NCBI GenBank assembly: GCA_019155185.1
Contig: CM032802.1
Location: forward strand, 12,691,638 to 12,755,637
Reading direction: 5' to 3'
DNA: 64,000 nt
Source: Beaufortia kweichowensis
Taxonomy: Eukaryota > Chordata > Actinopteri > Cypriniformes > Gastromyzontidae
Part shown: piece by piece, positions 25,913 through 38,300 of the stretch
Layout of the letters: each line of letters begins with the position of its first letter
How positions within the stretch are numbered: position 1 is the stretch's first letter
Made by a program: the position numbers and the translations under genes
The notes under the pieces: generated by a model
What the model saw: the letters and a program-made list of their open reading frames with translations, nothing else
Database searches by the model: none
What the model was told of the DNA's origin: nothing

Positions 25913-25969
<57 letters not shown>
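25913..25969 (+). repeat. (CT)n tract in bicd1 promoter/5' UTR
   Basis: About 57 nt of nearly pure CT with one TTT interruption, ending 45 nt before the bicd1 start codon. Depending on the start site it is either transcribed leader or core promoter. Confidence 0.95.
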
Positions 25970-26014
25970 GAGTAAGCGAAAGTGTCGACAACTCAGCACG
26001 CAGAGATTAAAGCG

Positions 26015-26317
26015 ATGGCAGCCGGTGGAGGATGCGGCGAGTCGGTGGACCAGTACCGGACCGAGGTGGAAAGGCTGACCCGGGAGCTTGCCGAAGCGAA
26101 CCGGGAGAAAATCCGGGCTGCGGAATGCGGTCTGGTGGTGCTGGAGGAGAACCAGACACTCAAACAGCAGTACGCGGAGCTGGAGTCCGAGCAGGAGGCT
26201 CTGAAACAGGAGCTAGAGCAGCTGCAGGAGGTAAACAGATGATCTGATATGAAAAACAATCTGGTATGGAAAAAATGTCTGTTTTTGGACCAATCAGTTT
26301 TGACAAGAAATGCAGGC

Positions 26318-26378
<61 letters not shown>

Positions 26379-29300
26379 CATCTGTCTGTCTCTCTACTAT
26401 CCTAGTATTCTTTAAAGAAATAATTCAAGATACTTAAATTTTTTTAAGAGCTGGAGCCTCAATTATTGTATTTCTGGGCCTGAATAAAGAATTAGTATTC
26501 AGATTTGATTAGTAACTCTGTAGTATTGAGTAGTATAGGCCTATGTTGTTTACATATGAACTTGCCCTGCAGACACAGGGAGTTTTAAAGTCACTCGCAG
26601 ATGCTTTCTTTGTTGTTAAAGACCTATATTTGTCCTGTTTCAAAGAATGAGTCTTAGTTATTTTAAGCATTCTGTGTGTTTCCCTAATGACCCCTAATTT
26701 CCCCTGACAGTAAAGCACACATAGTCAAAGACTATGACTAATAGCTCTTTGTTTTGCTTTACAATGTGTGTGAATGCTCATCTCAGACATATAGTTATTT
26801 ACTGTCTGCATTGAGTCGTGGGAGTGAGTAACTGTCATGCAATTGTGTTAAGGTCAGTAATTGTGTTTTTGGTTATATTAGCTCTTTCGAGATCAGTGTA
26901 TCAATCTGAAGTTTTGTAAATTGTATTAATACAAATAATGATTTGATGTTTATTATGGCATTTTCAATCATTGACTATGAAAAATATATACTAGGTATAT
27001 ACGTTTTTAAGTTGTTTGCTTCCCATTCGGGGTTGTTTAGGGAAAACTGTGAGCCTAGCGCAGCCAATGCAGACAGTTTAAATGCAGATTTGTCTGCGTA
27101 GGCTTTTTAACACAATCAATAATGCACATATGTGTTTCTCCTTGCCTTTCAGATAGTGTCTGTATCTCTCTGTCTGTTCAAAGCAGCTGTGCCGTTTATA
27201 ATAAAGTCTGTCTGCGGCTGATAGTCTTGTGAAGGACACTAGTGCTGGAGGTGATTTTTCCTCCTGAGGACAAACCTGCCATATCTCTGTCTGTTTCTTT
27301 ATGTTTTTGATGAATAATAAATGGAATGTAAAAGACCATTGCACCATTAGCCTTTGGACTTCCAGCTTAATTCCTTTGAGAATTATCTGTGAACTTACTC
27401 GCAAATCAGATTTTCCTCAATGTGCAGGATGAAAAACGATATCAGAATGATAAATAGCGAATACTGTTGATCTTAAAATGTTTTTAGTCTCTTAGGACAT
27501 GGACTGCAGGACATGGAAAAGAAACTGTGTGTTAGTGTGTACTTGAACAGTGTATAGTACAGTGTTGCCCTACAGTTCTGTTTTCACTGAAATGCTCTCA
27601 ATGTGACTTGATCTGTGGTGATAAGGCAGAGAAATTTTGTTGTTGATGATTATTGGAGGATAACGTTAGAAGTTTACAGATGAGACCCTGAAGTGTTTGC
27701 ATGTTGTTGTTTTTACCAATAATAGTCCTTTTGCTTATAATGAAAGTAAATGGATACAGTCGTCTGTCACACTATTCATTAAAATAAAAATTTAAGGCAA
27801 TTACAAAAAAAGTTTGTACATTTTGGACGTTTTATTATACTTTTATGTTGCTTAATGTCATTGTGAGGCTTGACACCCCCTGTCCCCATTAACTTTCATT
27901 ATATGAATCAAAGAAATGGATCTGGATTATTAGATGGATCAACAGTAGAATAGCTTTGTAAAAACACATGGGTAGGTAAATTACGTAACCTAAAATAATT
28001 GTGAAAGCCCTACTGAAAGCTGTTTTCTAGGTCTCCTAATAGAAGCTGAGAAAAGACAAAGTAGTAAAAAAAAAGAATTGTTGAACTCTAGTGAAGTTCA
28101 ATTATTAGTCCTGCAACTGTCAGCTCTCATTTAAGTACTAACAAAAGAACATGGAGAGCTTCTGGGTCATCCATATGGACTCATAAATCTGCTTGTCCTA
28201 GACAGAGAAAGAAAGTGAAAACAAGAAAGAGGAGGACAGAGGGACACAGTAGAAAGAGACCTTACATGACTCTTGCTCACCCTCCCCTGGACACATCAGC
28301 AGGGTTTTCAAGAAATCAGATCGATAAAAAAACTGGCCCTACAAGACCTAGTTATTCTGCCCAGCCCCCAGTAGCCTCATCTCCCTCCACAAAAGTAATA
28401 AAAATAATAATAAAATAATTTTTATTATTATTTTTGGATTGTGAAGAAGCAGCACCACACTTCAAATTTATACCAGTAATCATCATTTTCATTGCTACTT
28501 GCATCAGTTATATAGAGTTTAGAAAGCATCAGGGAGCATCAGTAAATGTATAATGTATCTTTGTAATTTAATATCATTTTATCATACAGTTATTCCTAGT
28601 GTATTTCTAGTGTTTGCTGAAAATCAACTTTTTCCTCTATATCACCATCTCTTTTCAAAACATAAAATTGCGGTTTGCAATAAGAGTTTTTATGTACTCA
28701 TTCGATTCTTTATTTGTTTCACCAAAAAGTTATAAATTGCAGATTTAATTTAGATTTCAAATTCCAAAATGTTGATGTAGTCTCAGACTTTGAATCTACA
28801 TTTTAGGATTTAAGTGTAGAGCGTTTATTAATTATAAATTTTTTCAATTATCAATTCTGTAAAAAACAATGTATTAAGATGGCAGCTGTTATGAAAGTAT
28901 AAAGTATTAGTCAGAAACAAAGACAAAAGAAAGCAAATACCAATGGAAATGCTTTTTGAAGTCTCCACTGATTTTGTTTCAGTGGTTTTGTAAACAGTTG
29001 TTATTCTCTATTCTGTGGCTTTGCATAACCGGTGTGGTATTAGGCTTCAGGCTTTTAATAAAGCAGTGAATGAGCTTCTCTCCTTTTCATCATGTAGAAC
29101 TGTCTAAAAGATTGTAGTTTAATGCCATGTCTATTTCTGCTGCAGTGAGACTTTGGGGCTTCAGAAGAAGAGCTGGTTTACTTTACCCAAGGGTGTGTAT
29201 ATTGATTGTAGCTTTACTTTAGCTCCCTAAACTTCAATTGCTGCAGTAAAAGAACCTGTTGACTCTTGCAATGAAGTAAATAAAGCGTACTTTGCTCTTT

Positions 29301-32300
29301 TAGGTCAGTTATGGCTGTTCGGCCATTGACTAAAGACTATAGAATAAATATTGCTTCCTCATCCTCTATTTTAGTGTGACAAATCCATTTACTGCCTTAT
29401 AGAGTGCATCAGAGAGAAATGACCTTGATGCTGAACATCCAAGCATGTAAATTGATATATTGTAATATTAAAGTATGTGTTCCCAAAAATATTCATAAAT
29501 GTAAAAAATATTTAAAAAATTAAGATCAGGGGTTAAAAAATTATAGTTTTTGCAAGCACGTCTGATCTATCAAGAGGGGGTGATTTGATTTTTGACCTTT
29601 GACCTGAGTATTGACATTTGGTTTATTGGCACAAACATTTGGAGTTAATTTTATTGCCCATTGAGTGATTAGGTTTATAACCACCAAAAACATAAAAATG
29701 GTAAATGTGTACAGCGGGAAGCATTTCCATCCGATTGCAATCTGTTACCTACCAACATTTAATTTCTAAGTCAACATGTTACAATCAGCCTTATTATGAT
29801 GTCTATCGACACAGTTTCCTGTCATTTAGTGTTTGTGTGTTCAGGTGGCTCATGGCTCCTGACCTGTGTGTTTGCTAAATCTCCCTTACCCTGTCTCTGT
29901 TTACTTCCTGACTTGAATGTAGGACATATAGCCCCTAAGCACGCTGTTAAGTGACATCATTATTAGATGCTTGAGGCAGAGGTCCACAATACAGGGCAAT
30001 TTACAGCCCTGAAATACTGCAGACGAGACCTAGTCTGACCTAGTTGTGGCCAATAGCCTTCCAAAATGAGAGAAAGGGAGAAAGACAGCAAAAAAAATAA
30101 CTGGAGATGAAGACCATGTTGGATCATCTCAAACCATTTTAACAGCGATGAATAAGCTTCAATGCCTCGGGATGTGCTGCAGATTTATTGTTGTCTATGT
30201 AAAGCTGCATGATGTAGATGGTGAGGTCTAATTTTATCACCGAAGTAAAGCGCCCAAGTTGCCTATAAGAAGTGCTGTATGAAGTGCATTAATATTTCTC
30301 CCAAATGAGAAGTCCATATAGCTGTACTTTATAAAAGATGAGTCTCCTTCATGTCTCTTTCGTTATCATTGAATTTCCATTAGGACAATAATTACATTCA
30401 TCCACTTTAATTCAACAAGGTGTATTTAAGAAGAAAAGTCACTTTTCTGCTCAGGGATGAAATTCACAAACTTCATCTTTATCTTTTATCTCAAAGGGTG
30501 ATGTGGTGTAATACAGTCTTCTGTTTTTCTGCCACTATGCACATGTGTTATTGAGGATAGGCAGTACAATATACTCACATGAGACTTCTCAAAGTTATAG
30601 TTTACTTAAGATTAAATATTGTTTCATCATTTTAACCTAAATGTTTTGGCAGAAGATACAAAAGAAGAAAACATTGGTAACCAAACCATATTGGCCACCA
30701 GAGACTGTACGGACCACTACAACATTTCTAAAAATGTGTTCCACAGAAGAAAGAAAGTCATACACGTTTGGAATGAGTAGTGTGAATAAATGATGGAAGA
30801 TAAAGTTAAATGTTTAGGTTGTATACTGTACAGCTTCATAAAGGTACATGTGGATTCAGTATTCATTATAGTATCTGATTCAGCTGGGTTTGCTTTTGGA
30901 GTGAGTCAGTGATTTTATTGTTTGTTTTTTTCTCATTGCTTCGGCAAATATTGCGGTTAACCTCCACCCTGAATTCATAAGTCTCATGAGACTTTGAAAA
31001 AACTCAAAGTTCTCCAAAAATACAACAAGAAATTACCTTGAAGATGAAAAACTCTCCAGGTGTATTGTAGCCGCAGCACAGGGTGTGATCTGTATGTTTG
31101 TGCTGAGCAGTCATACTCGCTCATCTCTCCTTACAACCAACTATAGACAATGACCTTACAGGCATCATTGATTATTCAGTTCATGATACAGCAAATATAG
31201 TTCTCAAATTATTTATTTGCGTTTTCAGCCCATGTTACATATTTAATCCAAGCATTATGAGAACAGTTCTTTTCAGTAATTATGTTGAATGTGTACAGTT
31301 TATCTATTAGCTTTAGGCAGTGCATATCTTATTTGTCTGACATTGTGCTCAGTGATGCTCGACTGCAGAGCTTTTACTCGGTGAGCTTTCTTTTAGCTAC
31401 AGCGAGACTCCATAATGCTGGCTTGCTAATGTGTCTAGTGTCATCTATATTCTTTAAGACTCCTCACACACGCCGTCCATGAGTCATTGTGATGAATCAC
31501 TGAACTGGCAGCAGTACCACGAGATCTCTTGTGTATTTTGCTGTACTATAAGTTTCTGCCATGCGGTTCAGACTAGTACGGTAGTCTTGAAATTTAAGGG
31601 TATTGCTACAGGAGATTATTTGTTTTTGTAATCTTGTCATCTTTTTGTCTCTGCATGGTAATGTTGAGATTATTAAATATGGATATTCTGTCAGAGAATA
31701 ATCTGATTAAAATGCATTGAATTTAGTCATGCATTGAATGGAAAATTTAATTTTGCATAAAAGTATTATTATTTACAGTTTGTAGTTGTACCCAATATTT
31801 GTGCGGTGCATATTTTGGAGATTTTACCCAAATTTACCCATCACAATTCCAGATTGCATTATTTAGAAGTAAATAACGTATCAGACATCATTGCTGGGCT
31901 TGGGAAAGACTGTGCTGTGCAGCAATGCAAAAAACGTGGACCTTCTGTGTGTTTTCCATGACTACTGACTGGTGCTGCTGGTGCTGCTGACTGGTCTCCT
32001 AAAAAAAGTGACCAGTTCGCTCTTTGCTTTAAACTTTGCTTAAGACATTGTTTTACTGTATGTGCTGATGTCAGGAAACGATCAGTGTATGATTTATGTG
32101 CGGGTTCATTTTTGCTTCTTTAGTGTATTTTCAAGAGTCATGAAATCCTTAGTTAGCAGTATGCATAAATTTCTAGTGCCAATTATTCTCTCTCTCACGC
32201 TCCAATTTGTGTTACTCAAACTGTAGGAAAATATGGTGTTGTTTGCAGACAGAAATTGTTGCTATGCTTGGAAAAAATAAGTTTAACTTTTGCATTTATA

Positions 32301-35300
32301 AAAATAACATCATGCACTTTGAACTAACAGCAAAGAAAAGCATGGTGGGTTCTGTGCTGATTATAGGGATACATTTAGATATGGTAGGATTTGTTACAGT
32401 CAAATGATAACTGAAGTTAAATTAAACAAGAGAATGTTGAATAACAGATGTTTACATTTTGTGGAAATCTGTGGGTGCAGATTTTGAGCAGACTTACTAA
32501 TAACCTCTAGTACCCTTAGATGATTGAGACAGAGGATGCCAGGTTTGACTGTGGCCTAGTTGTAGAAATAATGAGGATTTTAGGGATTGTGCTGGCAGCG
32601 AGACAAAACAGACTACTGTCCTCCTGTTACATCGAGACTGATGCTTGAATCTCTCTGTATGTTTTCAAAAGCCCTTAATACTTAGTTTGTGTATGTTCTG
32701 CAGTTGTTTTAATTATTTTTCTTTTGCACAAAAATGATCGAAGAGAATCCATATTGATATTTATGATGGTTGATGTTATCTCAGCTGTTGCTGATGTCAC
32801 CTGTCATACATTTCCTGTTCATGGTGACCTCATCCAGAATAATAATATCATATAGGATGAGTAAAACAACAAATATATTTTCCTGTCCACTGAAGGAACT
32901 TTTTACAAAAATAAATATTTTAAGTATTACATTTTTTAATACATAAATAATATAATTTGATTTTAAATAATATACTTTTATTTGAACTAAAACTAATAAA
33001 TAGTTTTAGATATGAATATTTATTTGTATTTTATTAATATTATTATATTTAATATTTATATTATATTTTGTAAAGTAAATGAGATGTTTTTACACTATGT
33101 TAATGAGAATTAGGGAGGAAACTGTTCTAAAAGGTCAATAAAAAGCAAAACGGTTTCATTTTCTTTATGCAAAATATTACAGTATATATGTGTTCAGTGG
33201 TGCTACAAATTGTAAGTGTATCAAATGATTATCGAAAATCTTTTTAGAAGCACTTAGCAGACTGCAAACTTTGACTTTCTCTGTTTCCCAGAACTGACAA
33301 CAACTTTGTCCCCGACCCCTGGAAATCACATGGCAACCGGCCAGTCAGATTGAAACTCCTGAGTTCAGTCATTGTTATATGTGATATGTATCAGAGTCAA
33401 TAGACAGTCTGAGACAGGACTAAGACCTGTATGTTGAGTTTTTTTCATTACATTTTATTCTGCTTGATATTTGGAATCATTTATGCATTACCTTTTGAAG
33501 AACCCGTACAAAAACATTAATCATTTTACTAAATTAAGTGAAAAAGTGAGTTTAAAAGCTCTCTACAACGTGGCCGTCACACTCTAAATGGAAGAAACCA
33601 GATGGAGACGGTGGGCTTTGTGGACGTACTTCCTTCCCAAACCATCTGCCTCTTACATTATACAGTCGTGATCCATCTCAGTTGATGATTCAGTCCTCTC
33701 TGTCTCTCTCAGGGTGCAGCTGGGGGGCAGAGGACCTTCAGCGGGGATTCTGGGATATTGACAGGCCCTCGTTTTAAATCACAATGAGGGCCTATTCACA
33801 CTGCTGCCACCAAATGAATCAAAACTCTGTTTCCATTTGCGCTTGTGTCTTTTCCCCAGAGTTCAACAGTCAAAGGGAGAGAGTAAATGAAAGACTGCAA
33901 GCTGTCGGTGTTAATGGATTAATTTCTTTTGTTGGTGCAGATTTCTTTTTGTTTTTGGTTAGTTGCGATCACAGCTGTGGACTTAGAAATTAGCTGCCTG
34001 AAAAGTGAAAACGGTTTAGTGATACTTAGTTTTTTTCTCATTTAGTAATGGATATTATTTATAATTAATTGACATAATTAATAATTTTGCTAATAATATT
34101 CCTTTTAGCACCATTTATATTACTGTAATGCAATAGATTTTCATTATGTGATTTTTATGTTATTTGATGATTATGTGAATTTAACTGTATTGCATAACGG
34201 TCATACAACAAATATTTCTTCAAGAAGATAATAATGGCAGGAATCAAGGCAGTGCTTCACTGGGAAGTTCCAGTATTTGACATTTTCTGCTCTCACGTCA
34301 GCAACTTTTTAACCTCCTGCTTTCTTTAATAAGAGTTGCTAAAAGCATCCATCAACTACAATTGATTTTTTTTCCATCCATACACATATCTCTTCCTCCT
34401 TTTTACAGGTTCTACATTGATTTTCTGTTGTGATGGAATGCGTCTGCTGGTACTTGTCCCAGTTAGAGCTCATAATGGCCCCCCATGAACGGGGGAAAGT
34501 GCAATGCTGAAGTAAATCAGAATTAGTGTTTTACTGGTGCAGTTTGAATTGATGTCAGGTTTAATTGTTGGTCAGAAATATGCTGATATAGTTTGTGACC
34601 GTAGGGAGCGATTTCAGAGATATTTGTCCTCACCCATTCGGGTAAATGGGACTTGGTCTGTAAGACTTTTCTTAAAGGTACTTTGTTTAAATGAAGCATA
34701 CTGTACAAGTTAAAAGTAAAGTGTATTATTTTCTTACAAAGACTTAAAACTAAATCACATGTCATTTGCCAAACTTACTACACAAAGATTTCAATGACAG
34801 CTAAAACAGAAACTTAGCAGATCAGGTGGTTAATACTGGCTCGGTCATCTTCCTGTTTACCATCACTGTGATCTTCCAATCAAGACAGGACGCTTAAGTC
34901 ATGAAATGCCAGATCTGCATGGCGTGAAAACCTGTGTCAGGGGAATCAGAACACTGTTTCTATTGATCAGGGGGAGGAAGTGAAATATCATCTGGGTTAC
35001 CAAGTGCAGCACTTGGCCTGTGCAGGTGAACAAAGTGAAAGAGCTGATATAAAGGTGGATAAAACATATATCCCATTCCGAACATTTGGTTTTTGTGTAT
35101 GGTTGTGAAAGCTTTGTGACCACTGAAAGGTTAATATTATATTGATGAGATCAAAATTTCACATATATGCCACAAAAGTTCACTTGCATTTCTGCGTCTA
35201 GCTTCTAAACTCTTATCAAATCTTTGGCCGAGTATTTCTTTCTTGTTTCTTGGATCATACTTCTTCAAATCACCAAGGATTCCAAACAGGGTATTAATCT

Positions 35301-38300
35301 GTATCTTGGCAATTCAGTTCTTCTTGCATCTTGCTGAGTACAAAGTTGGCTGTGATTTGGATGAAAGGGCTTTTCTGGTGGGCCGCATAATCGCTGCTTA
35401 CACCAGTATTTACAAATTATTAAATCCAATACAATAACAGTTAGACATGTAAACATTAACATTTTTTCGGTCTTTTGCAGGCATTTGGTCAGGCATACAG
35501 CAACCAGCGTAAGACAGCCGAGGATGGCGAGACGCACGAGGAGTCGTTGTTGCAGGAGTCTGCTTCTAAAGAGGCGTATTATACAGGCCGTCTGGTGGAC
35601 CTGCAGGCGCAGCTCAAAGTCAGCGGCTCTGTGGCTTCCAGTGCTCAAGCGGAGACTGAACGTTTAAATGTCCTGGTGCAGGAACTCAGAGAGGTCGGTT
35701 TGTATTTGTGTACCGTAGTATAACTAGTTGTTATCGTATTAAACTGTTTATTGGGATTAAAACTTGTCAAGATCATAAGGTCAATGGGTCAGTTTAAGGG
35801 TAAGCCCACTAAAAACCTGAGACAGAAAATTTTATGATATTTCACATTTACACCATTTTTCCTACAGTATAGTACTAAAAATATTATTTCATTTAGCCTT
35901 ATTAATTATAAGTGTCATTGGATAATATTGACTAAATGACTTACTGATGCATTTCTAATATTTATTTTCTATTTCTATGTCATTTTTGACTATACTAGAT
36001 ATAGTAGATAAGTAAAATGAAAAAGTAACCTATTATAGGTTTCATTTTTCCTTCCCTTTATTTCTTAACACTATATCCATTATACAGCTATATGCCTTAG
36101 AATACTACTAATACTGCATAGAGATCTTTTCACTGTATGTGTCACATTTAGTTTCATCCATTAAAGATGCCTTTGCAGTGGCTATCCCTTATATAATGAA
36201 CTGTGAGGGAGAAGCGCTGACTTGAGGGTTTCCTCTGACAGAAAGCAATTTGTTACCCAGCATTCCTGTGTGCTCAAGTGTGGACACGCTCAGTACCATT
36301 TTAGACTTTAACAAATACACTGAGATTTAATGCCTTTATAAACCTAATGGATGCTTTTGGATACCTTACAAAGATTTATCATGATGTACCCATATACTGT
36401 ATACCTTAATATTTTATGATGAGAGAGAGAGAGTGAAGAAGATTTCTAGGCAAGACGTTGTTGATTGAAATCACTTGTGGTCCTATTTTCCATATAGCCA
36501 ATAATTATATATATATGTATTTTTATATGGGTCTGTACTCACTCTTTTTCTCTTGCAGAACAATGAGATGTTGGAGCTTCAGAGGAGCAGGATGAGAGAA
36601 GAAATCCGAGAATATAAGTTCAGAGAGACACGACTCCTGCAGGATTACACTGAACTGGAGGAGGAGAACATAACTCTTCAGAAACTCGTGTCAACACTTA
36701 AACAAAATCAGGTACACACACACAAATGTTGGGTTTCTATGTTTTATGGGCACTTGCCATACATATAATGACTTTTATACTGTACAGACTGTATATTGTA
36801 TCCTGTAACCCTCACCCTACACCCCTAACCCTCATACAAACCTTTCTTCATTTTACATTTTCAAATGAACATAATTTAATATGATTTATAAGCTGTTGTC
36901 CTAATGGGGACCAAAAAATATCCACACAATGTCAAACAAAAACATATCTTTTTTTCCCTTTTTATACATACTGTAATTGTCTTTCAATGCTATCCATGAA
37001 AGTGCAATTTAACCTCTTCCCTGTTTTATATTATTAGGTGGCCACAGTTATGCCTTTTCATATTCTCTATCATTCCCCTTCAATTCACAGGTGGAATATG
37101 AGGGTTTAAAGCACGAAATCAAAGTTCTCGAGGAGGAGACAGTGCTCCTCAACAGTCAGCTGGAGGATGCCTTGCGTTTGAAGGACATCTCTGAGGGCCA
37201 GTTAGACGAGGCATTGAATGCGCTAAAGAACGAGAGAGAACAGAAAAACAGCCTGAGAAAAGAACTGGCCCATCATCTCAGTCTGACAGACAGCGTGTAT
37301 GGATCCAGCACTCACCTGACCATCTCTGCTGTGGAGGGCCTGAAGTTCTCAGAGGAGGCTGCCACTAATGGCACATCTGCCTCCGAGTCGAGTCCCAACA
37401 ATGAGGATAGTAACCGGTGTAATGAGTGCAATGGGCATGGACTGAAACTAAATGGAGAATTCCACCGAGCTGGAGGCAGAAAGGGAGACGTGCTGCACCC
37501 CGTGACTGATCTGTTTAGCGAACTGAACCTGTCTGAGATGCAGAAACTCAAACAACAGCTTCTACAGGTTAGTCATGTGATACAAAGAGCATAAAATAGG
37601 CAAGATATTGGAGTGCAACATGGCAGGTTTGTAATCATACTTTGGAAATGTTGAGCCTTGGTGCTCACACAGGGGTCACAGGGTTGAATTTGGCCTTAAA
37701 AATGGCCTGTTCAAATACTTCATGTCTGCCAATCCTGTCAATAAAAATTTGAAATACCAAAATATTTTTTAATAGGTTTTAAACCAAAAATTGAAAAAAA
37801 AAATACTGAGTGAAAGACAGTGGAGTACAGTGAAGGTTCGTGGCACTGTATGCTATGGGAGGATTCTGTCAGGTTGATTATGAGAGAGTTTTCTGTGGCA
37901 ATTGCTGTAAAAGCAGGAAACAGTGATGTGTGAGTTTGCCACGGGCATATTCATTGAGACACAGCAGGAAACAGGAATAGAAAATCTGCCAGGAAGAACA
38001 CAGAAACAGAGAGAGCATAAGCCCTCTATGTTTCCAATAAACAATATCATGTTTTTTTTGTATGTGAGGAGAGTTAGGAGTGATGGGCAGTGTGCTGTTG
38101 GGATTAAAGTAATTATTAAATTTACTGTGAAAATTGTTTGTGTCTGAGGGATTGTTTTTAGCTGCATGACATGTCCATCATATATATAGCTGAGAGCTTG
38201 CTGTGGATTCCTATTGGTTTTGTTGACCAATTAAGATTTTTTTGTTTGTTTCATGCACACACAAACACGCATATCTTTGCTTTGTAACCAATTTCTCTAT

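Larger units (their letters stand above)
26231..35480 (+). other. bicd1: bicd1 intron 1
   Basis: This 9.25-kb intron starts GTAAACAG and ends TCTTTTGCAG. It contains a CT microsatellite at its 5' end, a decayed dispersed repeat at about 30597-30800 and a strongly AT-rich stretch at 32880-33080. I see no additional coding exon. The first intron is by far the largest of the gene and is where regulatory elements would be expected, but none is recognisable by eye. Confidence 0.75.
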
